From Ectobius pallidus (lineage: Eukaryota > Arthropoda > Insecta > Blattodea > Ectobiidae), in the NCBI GenBank assembly GCA_964059195.1, contig CAXKWD010000009.1:84293432-84357431 (forward strand): a DNA stretch of 64,000 nt, given 5' to 3'. Shown here piece by piece: positions 53,573-64,000 of this stretch. Below the pieces are notes generated by a model, which was not told where the DNA came from, did not search any database, and worked only from the letters and a program-made list of their open reading frames with translations. Numbering within the stretch: position 1 is the first letter of the stretch; each line of letters opens with the position of its first letter. A program made the translations under genes and the position numbers.

Positions 53573-56185
53573 GGAGGCTCAGCAATTTATGTGTGCAATT
53601 CACTTCGAACAAGTAAAGTCAGTGTCCCAAATATAAGCTCATTATTTACATTTGAAGTTTGCTCTACTTACATACACACCTATGATATCTTATGCGTCTC
53701 GCTTTATCGAAGACCTGATAACACTAGGGAGTGCTTTGACTCGTTTCTAACCAAACTTTATGAGTTCTTAAACAATATCTACATAAGTTACAAGAATAAA
53801 CATGTAGTTTTAGCTGCAGACTTTAATGTTGATTTTATTGTAAATAGTATCGAGGTCACAGATCTTTTAAATGTGTTTTATAGTTTTGGTGTTCGTCCTT
53901 TGATTCATGAGCCTACAAGGCCTAGTAATGACGGATTAACAGGCACTTGTATTGATAATGTAACTACCAATATATCTGCGGATAAAATTTATTCTGCTAA
54001 TGTTGTGCCAACTATAGTATCTGACCATAATGCCATACTTCTTAAAACCGATATAGGAAAGTGTGATACTGGTCATAATTCTGAACCAAAACTAAAACGT
54101 TCTTTTAATGTGTTAAGTGTCTATTATTTTATATTCTTGATAAAGCAATTAAGTTGGATAACAATGTATGGCATAGTTGATCTTAATGAGAAAGCTAACT
54201 ATTTTATGTCAGTCTTATCAGATGCTGCAGATAAAGCTTTTCCTTATACTATTTTTAAACCTAGACCTGTAGAGAGGGGCAAAGTCAACAAGTGGTATAC
54301 AGGTGAGCTCCAAACTTTAAAGGAAAGATGTACTTTTTATTATGTATTGTATATACAATACGGGATGACAGAATTCAAGAATGCATATAATAAGCTCCGT
54401 AATGATTATAAGATCCTGCTCAAGGTCACAAAGATAAACTACTACTCCAAAATAATAAGTGACTCAAAAAATGCTGCTAATGCTACTTGGTCTGTGATAA
54501 AAAACTTATTAAATAACTCTTCTAACCAAAATATGACTGATGTTGACTTGGATACTGAGGAAATGAATTCACATTTTATCAATCAAGTTGACGAAGTTGT
54601 CAACAGTATCAAAGACAGCGTCAATCCCATAGATTTAATGCATGACAATAAAAGTAAACCTTGTAACATCTTCAGTTTTGATCATGTCCTAGTTGAGGAG
54701 GTTTATTCTGCAATTTTAAAGCTCAGTAATAGTTCTTGTGCTGATGTTTACAATCTCAACTCTAAAATTTTAAAATTAGCTGCTACGTTTTTATGTGAAC
54801 CATTAACACATATTTTTAATTCTTGTATTGATAGTGGTATCTTTCCTGACTCTTTTAAAATAGTTAAAGTTATCCCTATCCACAAGAAGGGATGTAAATC
54901 AGATTATTCAAATTACAGACCCATTAGTATTATACCTATTGTGTCGAAGACTTTTGAGATGCTGATAAACAAACAGATTATTCAATACTTTGAAAGCAAC
55001 TTACTGTTGTCAACTAACCAATTTGGATTTCGAGCTGGCCATAGTACGGTTGACGCCATAATAGGATTTATTAAGAGAAGCCTAGATGCTTTTGAATGTG
55101 GTAAAATCACATGTGGTCGTTTTTTCGACCTCACAAAAGCCTTTGACACAATCTCTCATGAAATTCTTATACGTAAACTTGACTTTTACGGCTTTGACAC
55201 TAACAGCATCAATTTATTATATTCATATCTATCTGACAGACAGCAATCAGTGTATTTAAATGGGAAACAGTCCCACTTCAAGCATGTGAAGTATGGTGTC
55301 CCACAGGGCTCTGTTCTGGGACCTGTGTTATTTTTTATATATATTAACGATCTTCCTGATTGTATAAGAGATGAATGCCTAGAAACCTATCAATTCGCGG
55401 ATGATCTAGCCTTGAACATATGTGATGGAAGCAATAATGAATTACATAGTAAACTTGAAACAACTTCTATAAAAATACAAAACTGGTGTGACGCTAATAA
55501 ACTTAGTCTTAATCAAAATAAAACGGTTAATATTAAATTTAGTTTAAACAGATCTTCGTACCATGCTGAATCTTCTGTTAAGTTTCTGGGCATTTATCTT
55601 GACCCTGATTTAGGATGGAAATCCCATATCAACTATATAACAAGTAAGATTAGCAAGGGTCTATTTATGCTAAGAGTACTTGGTCATAGTATTAGCAAAT
55701 CAACTTTGATAACCGTCTATTATAGTCATATATACAGCCACTTAAGTTATGGAGTACTGCTCTGGGGAAACCATACTTACACCAACAAAATTGTATTACT
55801 CCAAAAGAGGGCAATCAGAATAATATGTGGAGCTCCCCCGAGAGCACACTGCAAACCACTATTTATTGAACTTGATATTCTTACCTTCCCTTGTGTATAT
55901 ATTTTTAACTGTCTCAATCATGTAAAGAAGAATATATCTGAATATACCCAATGTACATCTCTTCATGGCTATCCTACGCGAAGTAGAAATTACTTATATA
56001 TCAATAAATGCAAGTATAGTACGACTCAGAATAGCTATGAGGTGATGTCATTGAAATTATTCAACAGCTTGCCAGAAGTCATAAAGAGAATGCCTGCAAG
56101 TAATTTTAAAAGAACGATCAGAAGAGTGCTAACAGCTAATCCTCTCTACAGAGTTGAAGACTATTATAAGATTGGATGGTCTTAA
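53573..56185 (+). CDS. LINE polyprotein: partial endonuclease plus reverse transcriptase
   Basis: The frame is open from 53480 (901 codons), but the first 31 codons are low-complexity Lys/Glu/Arg text unlike the family and probably flank. Recognisable parts in that numbering: GGSAIYVCN (32), LAADFNVD (111-118, endonuclease), VSDHNAI (180-186, endonuclease), then RT motifs NSSCADVYNLNSKIL (417), KKGCKSDYSNYRPISIIP (469), TNQFGFRAGHSTVDA (512), FFDLTKAFDTISH with catalytic Asp near 550, YGVPQGSVLGP (605-615), QFADDLAL with FADD at 639-642, KFLGIYLDPDLGWKSH and LLQKRAIRIICG. The N-terminal half of the endonuclease is missing. No stops or frameshifts: a recent insertion of the CR1/jockey group. 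Confidence 0.88.
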   Translation, partial: GGSAIYVCNSLRTSKVSVPNISSLFTFEVCSTYIHTYDILCVSLYRRPDNTRECFDSFLTKLYEFLNNIYISYKNKHVVLAADFNVDFIVNSIEVTDLLNVFYSFGVRPLIHEPTRPSNDGLTGTCIDNVTTNISADKIYSANVVPTIVSDHNAILLKTDIGKCDTGHNSEPKLKRSFNVLSVYYFIFLIKQLSWITMYGIVDLNEKANYFMSVLSDAADKAFPYTIFKPRPVERGKVNKWYTGELQTLKERCTFYYVLYIQYGMTEFKNAYNKLRNDYKILLKVTKINYYSKIISDSKNAANATWSVIKNLLNNSSNQNMTDVDLDTEEMNSHFINQVDEVVNSIKDSVNPIDLMHDNKSKPCNIFSFDHVLVEEVYSAILKLSNSSCADVYNLNSKILKLAATFLCEPLTHIFNSCIDSGIFPDSFKIVKVIPIHKKGCKSDYSNYRPISIIPIVSKTFEMLINKQIIQYFESNLLLSTNQFGFRAGHSTVDAIIGFIKRSLDAFECGKITCGRFFDLTKAFDTISHEILIRKLDFYGFDTNSINLLYSYLSDRQQSVYLNGKQSHFKHVKYGVPQGSVLGPVLFFIYINDLPDCIRDECLETYQFADDLALNICDGSNNELHSKLETTSIKIQNWCDANKLSLNQNKTVNIKFSLNRSSYHAESSVKFLGIYLDPDLGWKSHINYITSKISKGLFMLRVLGHSISKSTLITVYYSHIYSHLSYGVLLWGNHTYTNKIVLLQKRAIRIICGAPPRAHCKPLFIELDILTFPCVYIFNCLNHVKKNISEYTQCTSLHGYPTRSRNYLYINKCKYSTTQNSYEVMSLKLFNSLPEVIKRMPASNFKRTIRRVLTANPLYRVEDYYKIGWS

Positions 56186-56285
56186 TTATAATTATAAGTT
56201 GTATCTTATATTCTTGACGTTGCTAAACATTGTATATGTCTCCAGCAATAAATCATCTATCTATCTATCTATCTATCTATACTAC
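53573..56285 (+). mobile_element. LINE, 5'-truncated in the endonuclease, (TATC)n tail
   Basis: Endonuclease remainder, linker, reverse transcriptase and C-terminus in one open frame, then a 60-bp 3' UTR with AATAAA-like ATAAATC and a tetranucleotide run at 56257-56282. Left boundary placed where the conserved GGSAIYV block begins. No clear target duplication seen. Confidence 0.8.
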
Positions 56286-57341
56286 ATAGGCAAAACTAAA
56301 AGTTTTGTCTTTTGCTAATCTAGCAATAAATTGAACTGGCCGTAAGTTTTTTCACGAATAGTAAGGGATGATTTCACCCGGTTGACCTGGTTCCCCACAC
56401 TGTGCGGCTACTATCTCCTCTGAAGCTCTTGAAAACGGTAATGGCCGTCAAGCACGCAAATACGTGGCTGATTCTTTAGTTGCACTGACCCGGGTGGAAG
56501 CCCGAGAAACTGTTATTTAATCTGGCTCTAGTAACTAGTTCAGAAACCCAACGACATTATGTTGGTAAGTGGAAGAAACGATGAAAATAAAAGAAAGCCC
56601 AATTTGACAACATGGAAACACTGAATACAATACTTCTGGAAATGGCCAAGATATCAAATTCGAGTGCAAAATGTTAATATTTATGTTGAATAAGTAAGTC
56701 ACTACAGACCTGGGGCGTTCAGGAACTGGCCCCCTTCAAATCCGAGTGCAAATTATTGCAAAATTCAATATAAATTTAATATCTAGGAAGTCAGACAAGA
56801 TGGTACTTCAAACAATCTTGAATAGCAACATAACGTATTTGGAACTGTGTCTAGCTCAGTCCGAGGAAAATCCTCTACTTCAAACATGGAAAAAGCATAC
56901 CGAGCAAACTTTGGATATAAGCCCTGGTCTATTTAGGCTTATTAAGGCGCCGGGGTGCAGGAAGAACGGACATTTGTTCATTTTCCAAGCTTCCTCCGAT
57001 GACAGTAGTAGCTGGGATTCGTTTACCAGAAAGAGCTTGGGAGTATCTTAACGTTTAAATGAAGTTATGAGGTCAGTGGATTAAACCGATGTTAAATACG
57101 CCTCTCACGTGCTGTGTGTGGTGTGTATGGGTACCGCATCCGGTCTGCGGGCCTATGTTACGCACCAGTGTTCCACATGTGTCATTTGTGTATTGCAAGA
57201 ATATATTATTGTGAGAGACATGAAAACCCAGCGGGGTATACTGAAAGTACCAGCCGGTTTAACTGCTTTTATCAAGGGTGTCCAATTTCACCTGTAACGA
57301 TTTAAGCAGGCTGGGGGGAAAAAACCTGAAGTGTACTCATC
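56286..57341. other. Gap with one unassigned 101-codon frame
   Basis: The frame at 56746-57051 (plus; LISRKSDKMVLQTILNSN, then SPGLFRLIKAPGCRKN) has a fairly even composition but no recognised domain, and I give it little weight. Nothing else seen. Confidence 0.3.
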
Positions 57342-57349
57342 GTCTACTG

Positions 57350-57809
57350 CAGGGGTTCTCAAACTTCCTTTAATCGAGGGCCCCTTTAATTATTAATGTT
57401 GTCATTGCGGACCCCTAAAAAAGACCATTTACTATTTTTACTAATTTTGTAATAATAACCATTTGAAATATATTTAATTCAAAACGAAAAGCTATAGGAT
57501 AGAAAAAGAAAGCATTCTGTTTGTTTTGATACTTTTTTTTATTTATTTCTAACATTGAATTCAATTGCAAAACTACAGGACTCTTAGTATTAATTATGAA
57601 AAATTATCAATGGAACAGTTTTTAATACCACTAATTTCAGTGAGAAGGATGGTGTTGTCTTTTGATTTTGACAATCTCTGAAATATTGAGTTTTATTTTT
57701 GAAAACTTCAGCCTTAAATCTACATCAATATTCAGTATTCAAAAATCTCCCACGAACCCCTCAAACCATGCCTCAAAATCAACCACGGACCACGCTTTGA
57801 GAACCCCTG
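57350..57809. mobile_element. hAT-type MITE, 460 bp, with 8-bp TSD
   Basis: Termini are perfect 14-bp inverted repeats CAGGGGTTCTCAAA, flanked by an identical 8-bp GTCTACTG (57342-57349 and 57810-57817). Subterminal GCGGACCCC and ACGGACC motifs resemble those of the MITE at 2341-2633. No transposase. Confidence 0.95.
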
Positions 57810-57817
57810 GTCTACTG

Positions 57818-58625
57818 TACTCACAAGTTTGTATATTTTGTTGTACCTCGGTGTACATATTATCATAGGTAATATGACAACAGATCCGGATTTACCGATA
57901 AATTTCTTGCTAGCGGATTTATCTTGGGGGAATCCCGACCTTGAAATATTTATTGTGACTATTTAGGGAATAATTACATAATTAAGCGTGTAATAATATA
58001 AAACCATGAAAATGAATAAAACTACGCTAGTTTTGTCATTGTAATCGTCATATCGATCGTGGAGACATCGTCGATAGTCGTGCGACGAGCGACTTTTTAA
58101 TGTTTCTTTCTCCATCAGCTGGTTAGATTAACTTCGTTGCTGAAATATCGTGATACTAATATTATGTTTATTATTATACGAGCGTTGGAATGCTTCACCA
58201 CACTTATAAATAATAATTATATATTATTTATTATATAACCCCAATCGCTGTTTTTAATTATTGTTTTTATCAAAGAAGGTACAGGTATGAAAATGTTTCA
58301 TTGCTCAGTGTTTGTGAATTTAGGTGTCTATCTGAAAATGATATTTTCATCCCTTACATTATTTATTAAAAGAATTATCATTATGACAATAAAGAACATC
58401 AAGAATAATCAATGCTCTTAACTGAATTTCAGTTTGAATTGATTTTTGTGAAAGCATTTTTCAAAATCTCTGTGAAAATACTGTAATTTAAAATCACATT
58501 TGAATAATAACAATAACAACAATCTGTTAGGCCTAAGTATTCAAAGCTAATTAAGTCGTGATTTTTAAATAGAAATCAGCTTTTAGAAATTAATAATCCC
58601 TTATGAATGTAATAAAAATAATAAA

Positions 58626-58685
<60 letters not shown>

Positions 58686-59718
58686 GATAATAGCAGTCAT
58701 AATCTCTTAGCCGATTTTCAACGTGAGTAAGCCGTGAAAAGTTTTCGATTTGTTAAAAAGATACTGTAAAATTAACAGTAAAATAATTCTGTAGCCTATT
58801 AGTAACGTTATGATATGCATTAGTAATCGTTATTAAGAAACTGCTTTCCAATATCTCATAGACATAACCTATTGAGCTGAAATTATCCACAGGTGAGCAG
58901 CATTTAAGATACGAATCTCATAAAACAATTAAAGCATGTTCTACTACAAAAAGAATATTTACTCAACACCGAGGTCATCCGACTTGACGTCAGACATTTT
59001 TTTTTGTTTTTCGTTTACCAATAGCTTGTTGTGCGCTCTCAGTCGCTTCTCGCATGTCTTTGAGAGATCACATCATCTCCCATTCCTTAAGTGCGCGAGT
59101 TCGTGTGTCAGTTTCTACATTGCAACTGCGACATTCTCAACTCTTCTGTTTGATAAGTATGTTTTAATACTTAACACGGTTGGCAGCAGCAAATTTTGTC
59201 TCTTATTTAACAGTTCTGTTTAAAGAGAGGACATTAAGTCTGTCTATCCCGACCAAACAACGTTAGCTGTAGAATTAAAATTATGTCTAGAGTTTTATAT
59301 TTTATTTTACATAAAAGTAGGCTAATTTTTCTAGAGATTGAGTTCTGTTAGATTCATTTCCCAGTGTCTCACCTGTAAAACTTTCATTTTCCTTCTAGCT
59401 TATAGGATAAGAAAAAAAATTAAGTAGCCTACATTATAAAAGAGTTTAAAATTGTACCACGCAACAGAAGTAAAACACAAAGAAATAATTCTATTTTTTC
59501 TGCGGTAAATTTGACTTAAGTGAAAAAAAAATTGCCGTTTATTAATACGTATCTCCCTGAATCATTAAAAAAAAAGATCTGCTCTTCAGGATGGTAGAAA
59601 GGCCAGAATTATAAATCGAAAATAGAGTGGTTGGTAGGATAAACATATATAAGTACTGGGAGATAAATATTAGTTTTTTTAGGCAACCTACTTCCAGGCA
59701 ATGTTTTCATTATGTTAC
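57818..59718. other. Gap with a long (AAT)n run
   Basis: (TAA)n at 58628-58684. A 95-codon plus-strand frame at 58936-59223 is not recognised and is probably chance. Confidence 0.4.
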
Positions 59719-60556
59719 TATACCCTTAGCAAGCTGGGATGGTGGTTGATGCCAGGTAGGTTCCTTCACCCGCAAGCACCCTCACATTTACAAGCCAGGA
59801 GATTAGGACCAACCGTAATTTCATCCTCATGAGTCAACTAGTCTACTTCAATCAGTCAATCTTAGATTTGTTTAATATGTCATTTCATCTTAAAATGTTT
59901 GTTATATATAAATTCTACACATAATTATAAGAAAATTGACACCAAACATTGTATAATTTACTTTAATAGGAACATTTATAACAAATACGTAAATAAAAGG
60001 GGGTACGCCGTAGCGTAGTGGTTGAGGCGCTGCGCTACAAACCGGAAGGTCGCGGGTTCGATTCCCGATGAGGTCGTTGAGATTTTTCAATTGGCCTAAT
60101 CCTTCTGGTGGCACTATGGCCCTGGGGTCGACTCAGCCTCTAACTGAAATGAGTACCAGGAGCAATCCTGGGGGTAAAGGCGGCCGGTGCGTAAGGCTGA
60201 CAACCTTACCACCTTCATGTGCCGAATGTCCAAAATCTGGGAGCCTCAACCTCCTGGAACCCTCTGGGCCTCCATGGCCTGTATAGGGATCACTTTACGT
60301 AAATAAAAGTTACGAGAAAACTGCTTTCAAGTCCTATGTTCCTATTAAAGTAAATTATACATTGTTTGGTGTCATTTTTCTTGTAATTATGTGTAGAATT
60401 GATATATAACAAACATGATAAGATAAAATGACGTATTAAAAATCTAAGATTGATTGATTGAAGTAGACTAGGTGACTGCCTTTGTAAATGTGAGGGTGCT
60501 TGCGGGTGAAGGAACCTACCTGGCCTCAACCGCCATCCCTGTTTGCTAGGGGTATA
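59719..60556. repeat. Foldback element split by a SINE
   Basis: Left arm 59719-59985 and right arm about 60310-60556 are inverted copies. Shared blocks: TATACCC(T/C)TAGC at the outer ends, GGTTCCTTCACCCGCAAGCA, CAATCTTAGATTT and GACACCAAACATTGTATAAT. The ends fit a TA target with TACCC termini. The SINE at 60000-60295 sits in what was the loop. Confidence 0.85.
60000..60295 (+). mobile_element. tRNA-derived SINE, family 1 (best copy)
   Basis: GGGGTACGCCGTAGCGTAGT head with A box TAGTGGTTGAGGCGC and B box GGGTTCGATTCCCGA, then a 220-bp body and the 3' end AGGGATCACTT. Flanked by a perfect 14-bp duplication TACGTAAATAAAAG (59986-59999 and 60296-60309). RNA polymerase III transcription is inferred from the boxes. 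The 72-codon frame through it is not a gene. Confidence 0.95.
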
Positions 60557-61315
60557 AATGACGAGCGACGAGTAAGTACTACAGTATATGTAGGCCTCCC
60601 CGAAATCTCGGGTCTCATGCTTTCGGGTGGCTCATGCTTTCACTGGCCATGTCAGTGTGCAGTTAACCGGTAGCACGTTATTGCCTGTGGGGGCTGTCAC
60701 TGAACTGTTGAAGGGATGAAACAAGGGTAGCAGCAGCACTTGAAAAGTCTTGCCAAAGCTAAATCCCGTTTGGTTTAAGACGGGGCATTACTTCTATAAC
60801 TCATAATGTATAAATAAATTAACAGTGGAAACAGTAAAGGCTAATTTAGAGACATAACGACGTATCTACATAGGGATTTACATGTTAGATAACGACGTTA
60901 TGTCTCTAAATCCCCGTGTTACTAATTATCAACAAAAATAAAATGTATCCTATAAACGAGAATTTATTTCATGTTAGCAAGTAAATTCGTGTTTTAATGC
61001 TATGCTATGAATAAAAAACAGGCAAATATGTCATAAATATACTGTGTCCCCTTTGTAGAGTCTAAACCAGGAGTACACATTGTATAACTCCGATAACAAC
61101 ACTATATAGTCTCCTCCGTGTAAACAAAGTGAAGGGTGCAGTACTGAAGTCCCTCCACATTATATGTTGAATAGCACACCGTAATCGGCGCTGGTTAATT
61201 TTCAAATAAATTTAAGAGTTTATTTCCACAGCGCCTTTTCTCCATGAATTTAAAGTTCATAAAAAATATAAAAAATAAAAACTTCTAAGTAACTCATTGT
61301 AATTTTAAGATAAAA
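60557..61315. other. Gap with a short inverted repeat
   Basis: ATTTAGAGACATAACG (60843) is inverted at 60896-60911, spanning a 69-bp hairpin with AACGACGTT near both inner ends; it may be a tiny MITE. No gene. Confidence 0.45.
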
Positions 61316-61507
61316 GTAAAGTAAATTGATCCTTATACAGGCCATAAAGACACTTTCGATCTAAAGTTGAGGTTCACAGATTTTACTCATTCGGTACTTG
61401 AAGATGTTACTCGTTTTCGCTAGAGGCTGACTCGACCCCAGGCCCATAGTGCCACCAGAAGGATTAGGCCAATTAAAAAATTCCAACGAACTCATCAGGG
61501 ATCGAAC
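61316..61507 (-). mobile_element. tRNA-derived SINE, family 1, fragment
   Basis: Only the B box edge (TCGATCCCTGATGAG on the minus strand), the CTGGGGTCGAGTCAGCC block and the GGCCTGTATAAGGATC 3' end are present, with a deletion and foreign text in between. Confidence 0.65.
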
Positions 61508-61600
61508 ATAATTTTAACATAAGAGATTTTAATTTTAAGCATATTCTTATATACATATATATGATATATATAATGAGCAATTAGTTATTTCGTTTAAGAA

Positions 61601-61757
61601 ACTAAACTAAACTAAACTCCATGGCGCTGCATTCCTGAAAGGACTAAGTCTACCACCCAACCCCTGCGTCATCGTACCATAGGCAGGTGGCAGGATTGGG
61701 AGGCTATATGGTCATCATGCCGACATCCATGGCCGTTATTGATGGTTTCCGTGACAG
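61601..61757 (-). mobile_element. tRNA-derived SINE, family 4, fragment
   Basis: Minus-strand match to the body of 39636-39874 (GGAAACCATCAATAACGGCC, CAATCCTGCCACCTGCCTAT, GGGTGGTAGACTTAGTCC). An ACTAAACTAAACTAA run at 61601-61618 forms the tail side. Head missing. Confidence 0.7.
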
Positions 61758-61839
61758 GTTATTTTATTTAATACGGTTATTTAATTTAACACATTTAAAT
61801 TATATACAACTGAATTATATGTACTGTACTGATATGCGA

Positions 61840-62210
61840 GTCGGCCGCGGTGGTCTAGAGGTAGCGCGGGATCAAACCCGGCCGCGGTCGATGGATTTTT
61901 CAGGACTTAAAAATCCTGGGCACGGAGTCCTCCGGGAGGGACTTTAAGCTGGGGGTCCCGTGTCGTAGATTTACGGCACGTAAAAGAACTCCAAGCCTAA
62001 ATTAGAGCCTCTGGACAAAATTTCTCGGCCCTTTCACGTCCAAGAAATACTTAGTTTCCGGAGGGGGGTTGCGAGGCGATGGGCTTACCACCTGTCCCTC
62101 TGCCATCTCTCAGAAAATAAGCATTTCAAAATTAGTATAGGTAATGAAACCTCCATTGGAAGCCCCTTCGCCCCACCTGGGGATCATAGGGTACCAGATA
62201 CAGATACAAA
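61840..62210 (+). mobile_element. tRNA-derived SINE, family 2
   Basis: Matches 11072-11468 from GTCGGCCGCGGTGGTCTAGA to the GGGTACCAGATACAGATACA end, but lacks about 25 bases between the A and B boxes. TACTGATA occurs near both ends (61827-61834 and 62211-62218), a probable but not perfectly placed duplication. Confidence 0.8.
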
Positions 62211-62303
62211 TACTGATAGAGTTCAAGAATTGTAAATGCTAATAAACTGATGTTATAAATTCCTCAGGGTATGTTAACTTCCCACAATTATATGGGGTCT
62301 GTC

Positions 62304-64000
62304 CAGGGGCGTAGGAAGGGGGGTGCGGGGGGTGCGGGCCGCCCCGGGTGCCATCACCCGAGGGGGTGACAAAATAAAAATATATCTTTGTAAGTAAAAA
62401 ATCGCTCAAGGGAATTTAAAGAAAATAATATTATTTAAAACAATTAAATAAGCGTAACAACTATCTACAGTAAGTCAACATGCGTATTGAAACTTCTTTT
62501 AGTTTTAAATGCAGTCAGCAAAGGTAATAAAACGCGGCTGAACTGACCGCTGTGTTGATACGAACAATGATATTATGGTTAGGGGAGGGGTGTTTATTTC
62601 GGCCGATGCTTGTCACTGCAGTTTTATTAATTTAAATGAGACTTCAACATTCGGTGATATTTTATATCACTCAAGCCGCAACCAATTCTACCCGCTGCGG
62701 CAGTCATGACTTCGATGAAAATAAACTTCGAATGTCAGTTGACTCCGAAGTCTCCGGCAATCTAGATTTTGAACTGGTATGTGCGCATATTTAAGAATAG
62801 ATTATTAATAATACAGTTCCGTAAAATACTTACATTATTTGTTTATGAAATGTATTAGGATCAACCTATAAAAAAATCTGATGTGTAATTCACATAACTT
62901 CCTCTGCCCAAATAAAAGCCTCACCTTAAAAATAAGAGAAAGTCGTCGCCAATCTTCGTGTTACATCCCCAAAAGGTACCTAACCCAAATAGGCTACAAA
63001 ATTTTGTTTTCGTACGATTTTCCGTTGCAAGAAGAGCGCATTGCAAAGATTGCAAAGAGCGGGTATTCAGAGTGGGTGAATTCAGAGAATTATTTCGAAA
63101 AAGTGTTTCAAATAAGTTTTAGCTATTGGTATAAGAAACCCACGGGCAAAATTTAAAGAAAAACGTTTGAGCCGTTTTCGAAAAAACTTTCTATATGTAA
63201 AAATAAGGAAAACTCTTCTCCAATCTTCGGTTCAAATTTTGAAAGGTACCTGACATAAATACAAAATTTTGTCCTTTTCAACTTTCCAAAATTCGAGATT
63301 ACGCTTGGAAAACAAAATATAAAAATATAAAAAATCACTCCAAAAATAAAACTTTTCACAATTTCGGGAGTGTATTTTGGCCTAGAAATGTGTGAAACAA
63401 AAGATGTTCGCTTTATTAATGGTAACACCCACAATTCGTGAAACTGCCGCTCACGAAAACAATGTATAGTCCTATCTGTCTGTCTATAACGTACTTTAGA
63501 TTAATAATAATAATAATAATAACAAAATAATATTAATAAGAATAATATAATTTATTGTTGTTTAACAGTACAATGTACAGCAAAATGTGCTTGATATGCA
63601 TGTCTCCTTAATCCTAAAAAAATTGGCTGAATTAGGTTAACTATGTCTTATTTGCACCATTTGAGGCACTGGTTACAACATGGCGACAACATGGTAACTC
63701 GAATCGCTTTATGGATGGTTGATTCATAGTATGCCATGATTTTGGAGCTTAGCTTTGTTTTTATATAACAAAGTAATTATTACTAATTTTGTATAATCCG
63801 TTGAGTTTACGAGTTACATTAGATAAATTCGTTGCAGCTGCATCTATCGATAAACTCTTAAACTCCCGTGGAATTACCTTTGACTATCCAAAAAATAACA
63901 CTTGGAACTGTTCCATTTTTTCGTAATTTAAATTTTGGGGGGGGGGGGGGGGTGACAAGAAATTTTCCGCACCAGGTACCACCTAAACTTGCTACGCCAC
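62304..64000. mobile_element. hAT-like element running off the right edge
   Basis: The left end is CAGGGGCGTAGGAAGGGGGG. The last bases of the window, read inverted, are GTGGCGTAGCAAGTTTAGGT, that is, an opposite terminus lacking only its first CA. G-runs (63938-63952) and the GTGACAA motif lie just inside both ends. The 8 bases before the left end are GGTCTGTC. The interior (1.7 kb) has no recognisable transposase; an ordinary 91-codon frame at 62881-63156 is not assigned. Confidence 0.75.
63503..63546. repeat. (AAT)n microsatellite
   Basis: Interrupted TAA/AAT repeats within the edge hAT-like element. Confidence 0.6.

Noticed and set aside
59990..60080. tRNA gene candidate (A and B boxes)
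   Set aside because: No acceptor stem or cloverleaf; the match continues into a 300-bp SINE with a target duplication. The same holds for the heads at 11.4, 13.5, 32.2, 39.6, 51.0, 51.8 and 61.8 kb.
60068..60286. 72-codon frame with PNPSGGTMALGSTQPL, also at 13567-13785 and inverted at 8642-8998
   Set aside because: It is the body of SINE family 1 and recurs only because the SINE recurs.

Overview
The window is eukaryotic, AT-rich, repeat-packed DNA from an insect-type genome. No complete host gene is visible; almost every readable protein belongs to a mobile element. The mix (tRNA-headed SINEs, RTE- and CR1/jockey-like LINEs, hAT elements and MITEs with 8-bp target duplications, a mariner, Helitrons ending in CTAG, foldback elements) fits a large arthropod genome. 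Several 3' LINE fragments and the very frequent octamer TAGGCCTA remind me of cockroach (Blattodea) sequence, but that is recall and inference, not a search result.

Layout. 1-9 kb: a hAT MITE (2341-2633), a palindrome-rich repeat (3298-3787, second copy at 38412-38878), two Helitron insertions on the minus strand, the second nested, with a decayed Helitron N-terminal frame. 8.7-15 kb: SINEs with clear target duplications and two foldback elements. 17.9-19.5 kb (minus): a broken zinc-binding repetitive protein gene of unknown function. 22-29 kb: three LINE remnants, one carrying an inverted duplication of its own reverse transcriptase, and a deleted mariner. 29.7-30 kb: a GC-richer non-repeat block that looks like a promoter, leader and short first coding exon on the plus strand. 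30.7-33 kb: two small MITEs and a SINE. 33.0-35.3 kb (minus): a LINE with an open reverse transcriptase frame. 38-43 kb: foldbacks, a SINE, a hAT-like element, then a sequence at 43147-43176 matching the consensus of a recursive splice site. 44-46.3 kb: a hAT derivative and a second broken unknown gene with an acidic tail. 47-49 kb: two LINE 3' ends. 49.8-52.2 kb: a full-span hAT element with a palindromic subterminal array, a dead transposase and two SINE insertions. 53.5-56.3 kb (plus): a LINE with an 870-codon open frame. 57-64 kb: a hAT MITE, a foldback split by a SINE, SINE pieces, and a hAT element that runs off the right edge.

Reading of the whole. The best host-gene hypothesis is that the plus strand from about 29.8 kb rightward is the promoter, first exon and start of a very long intron, with the 43.17-kb ratchet-like site helping to remove it in steps. 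The transposons would then be intronic passengers. This is inference from sequence signals and needs transcript data. The nested insertions give a partial time order: SINEs are younger than the 49.8-kb hAT element and the 59.7-kb foldback, and one Helitron is younger than another.
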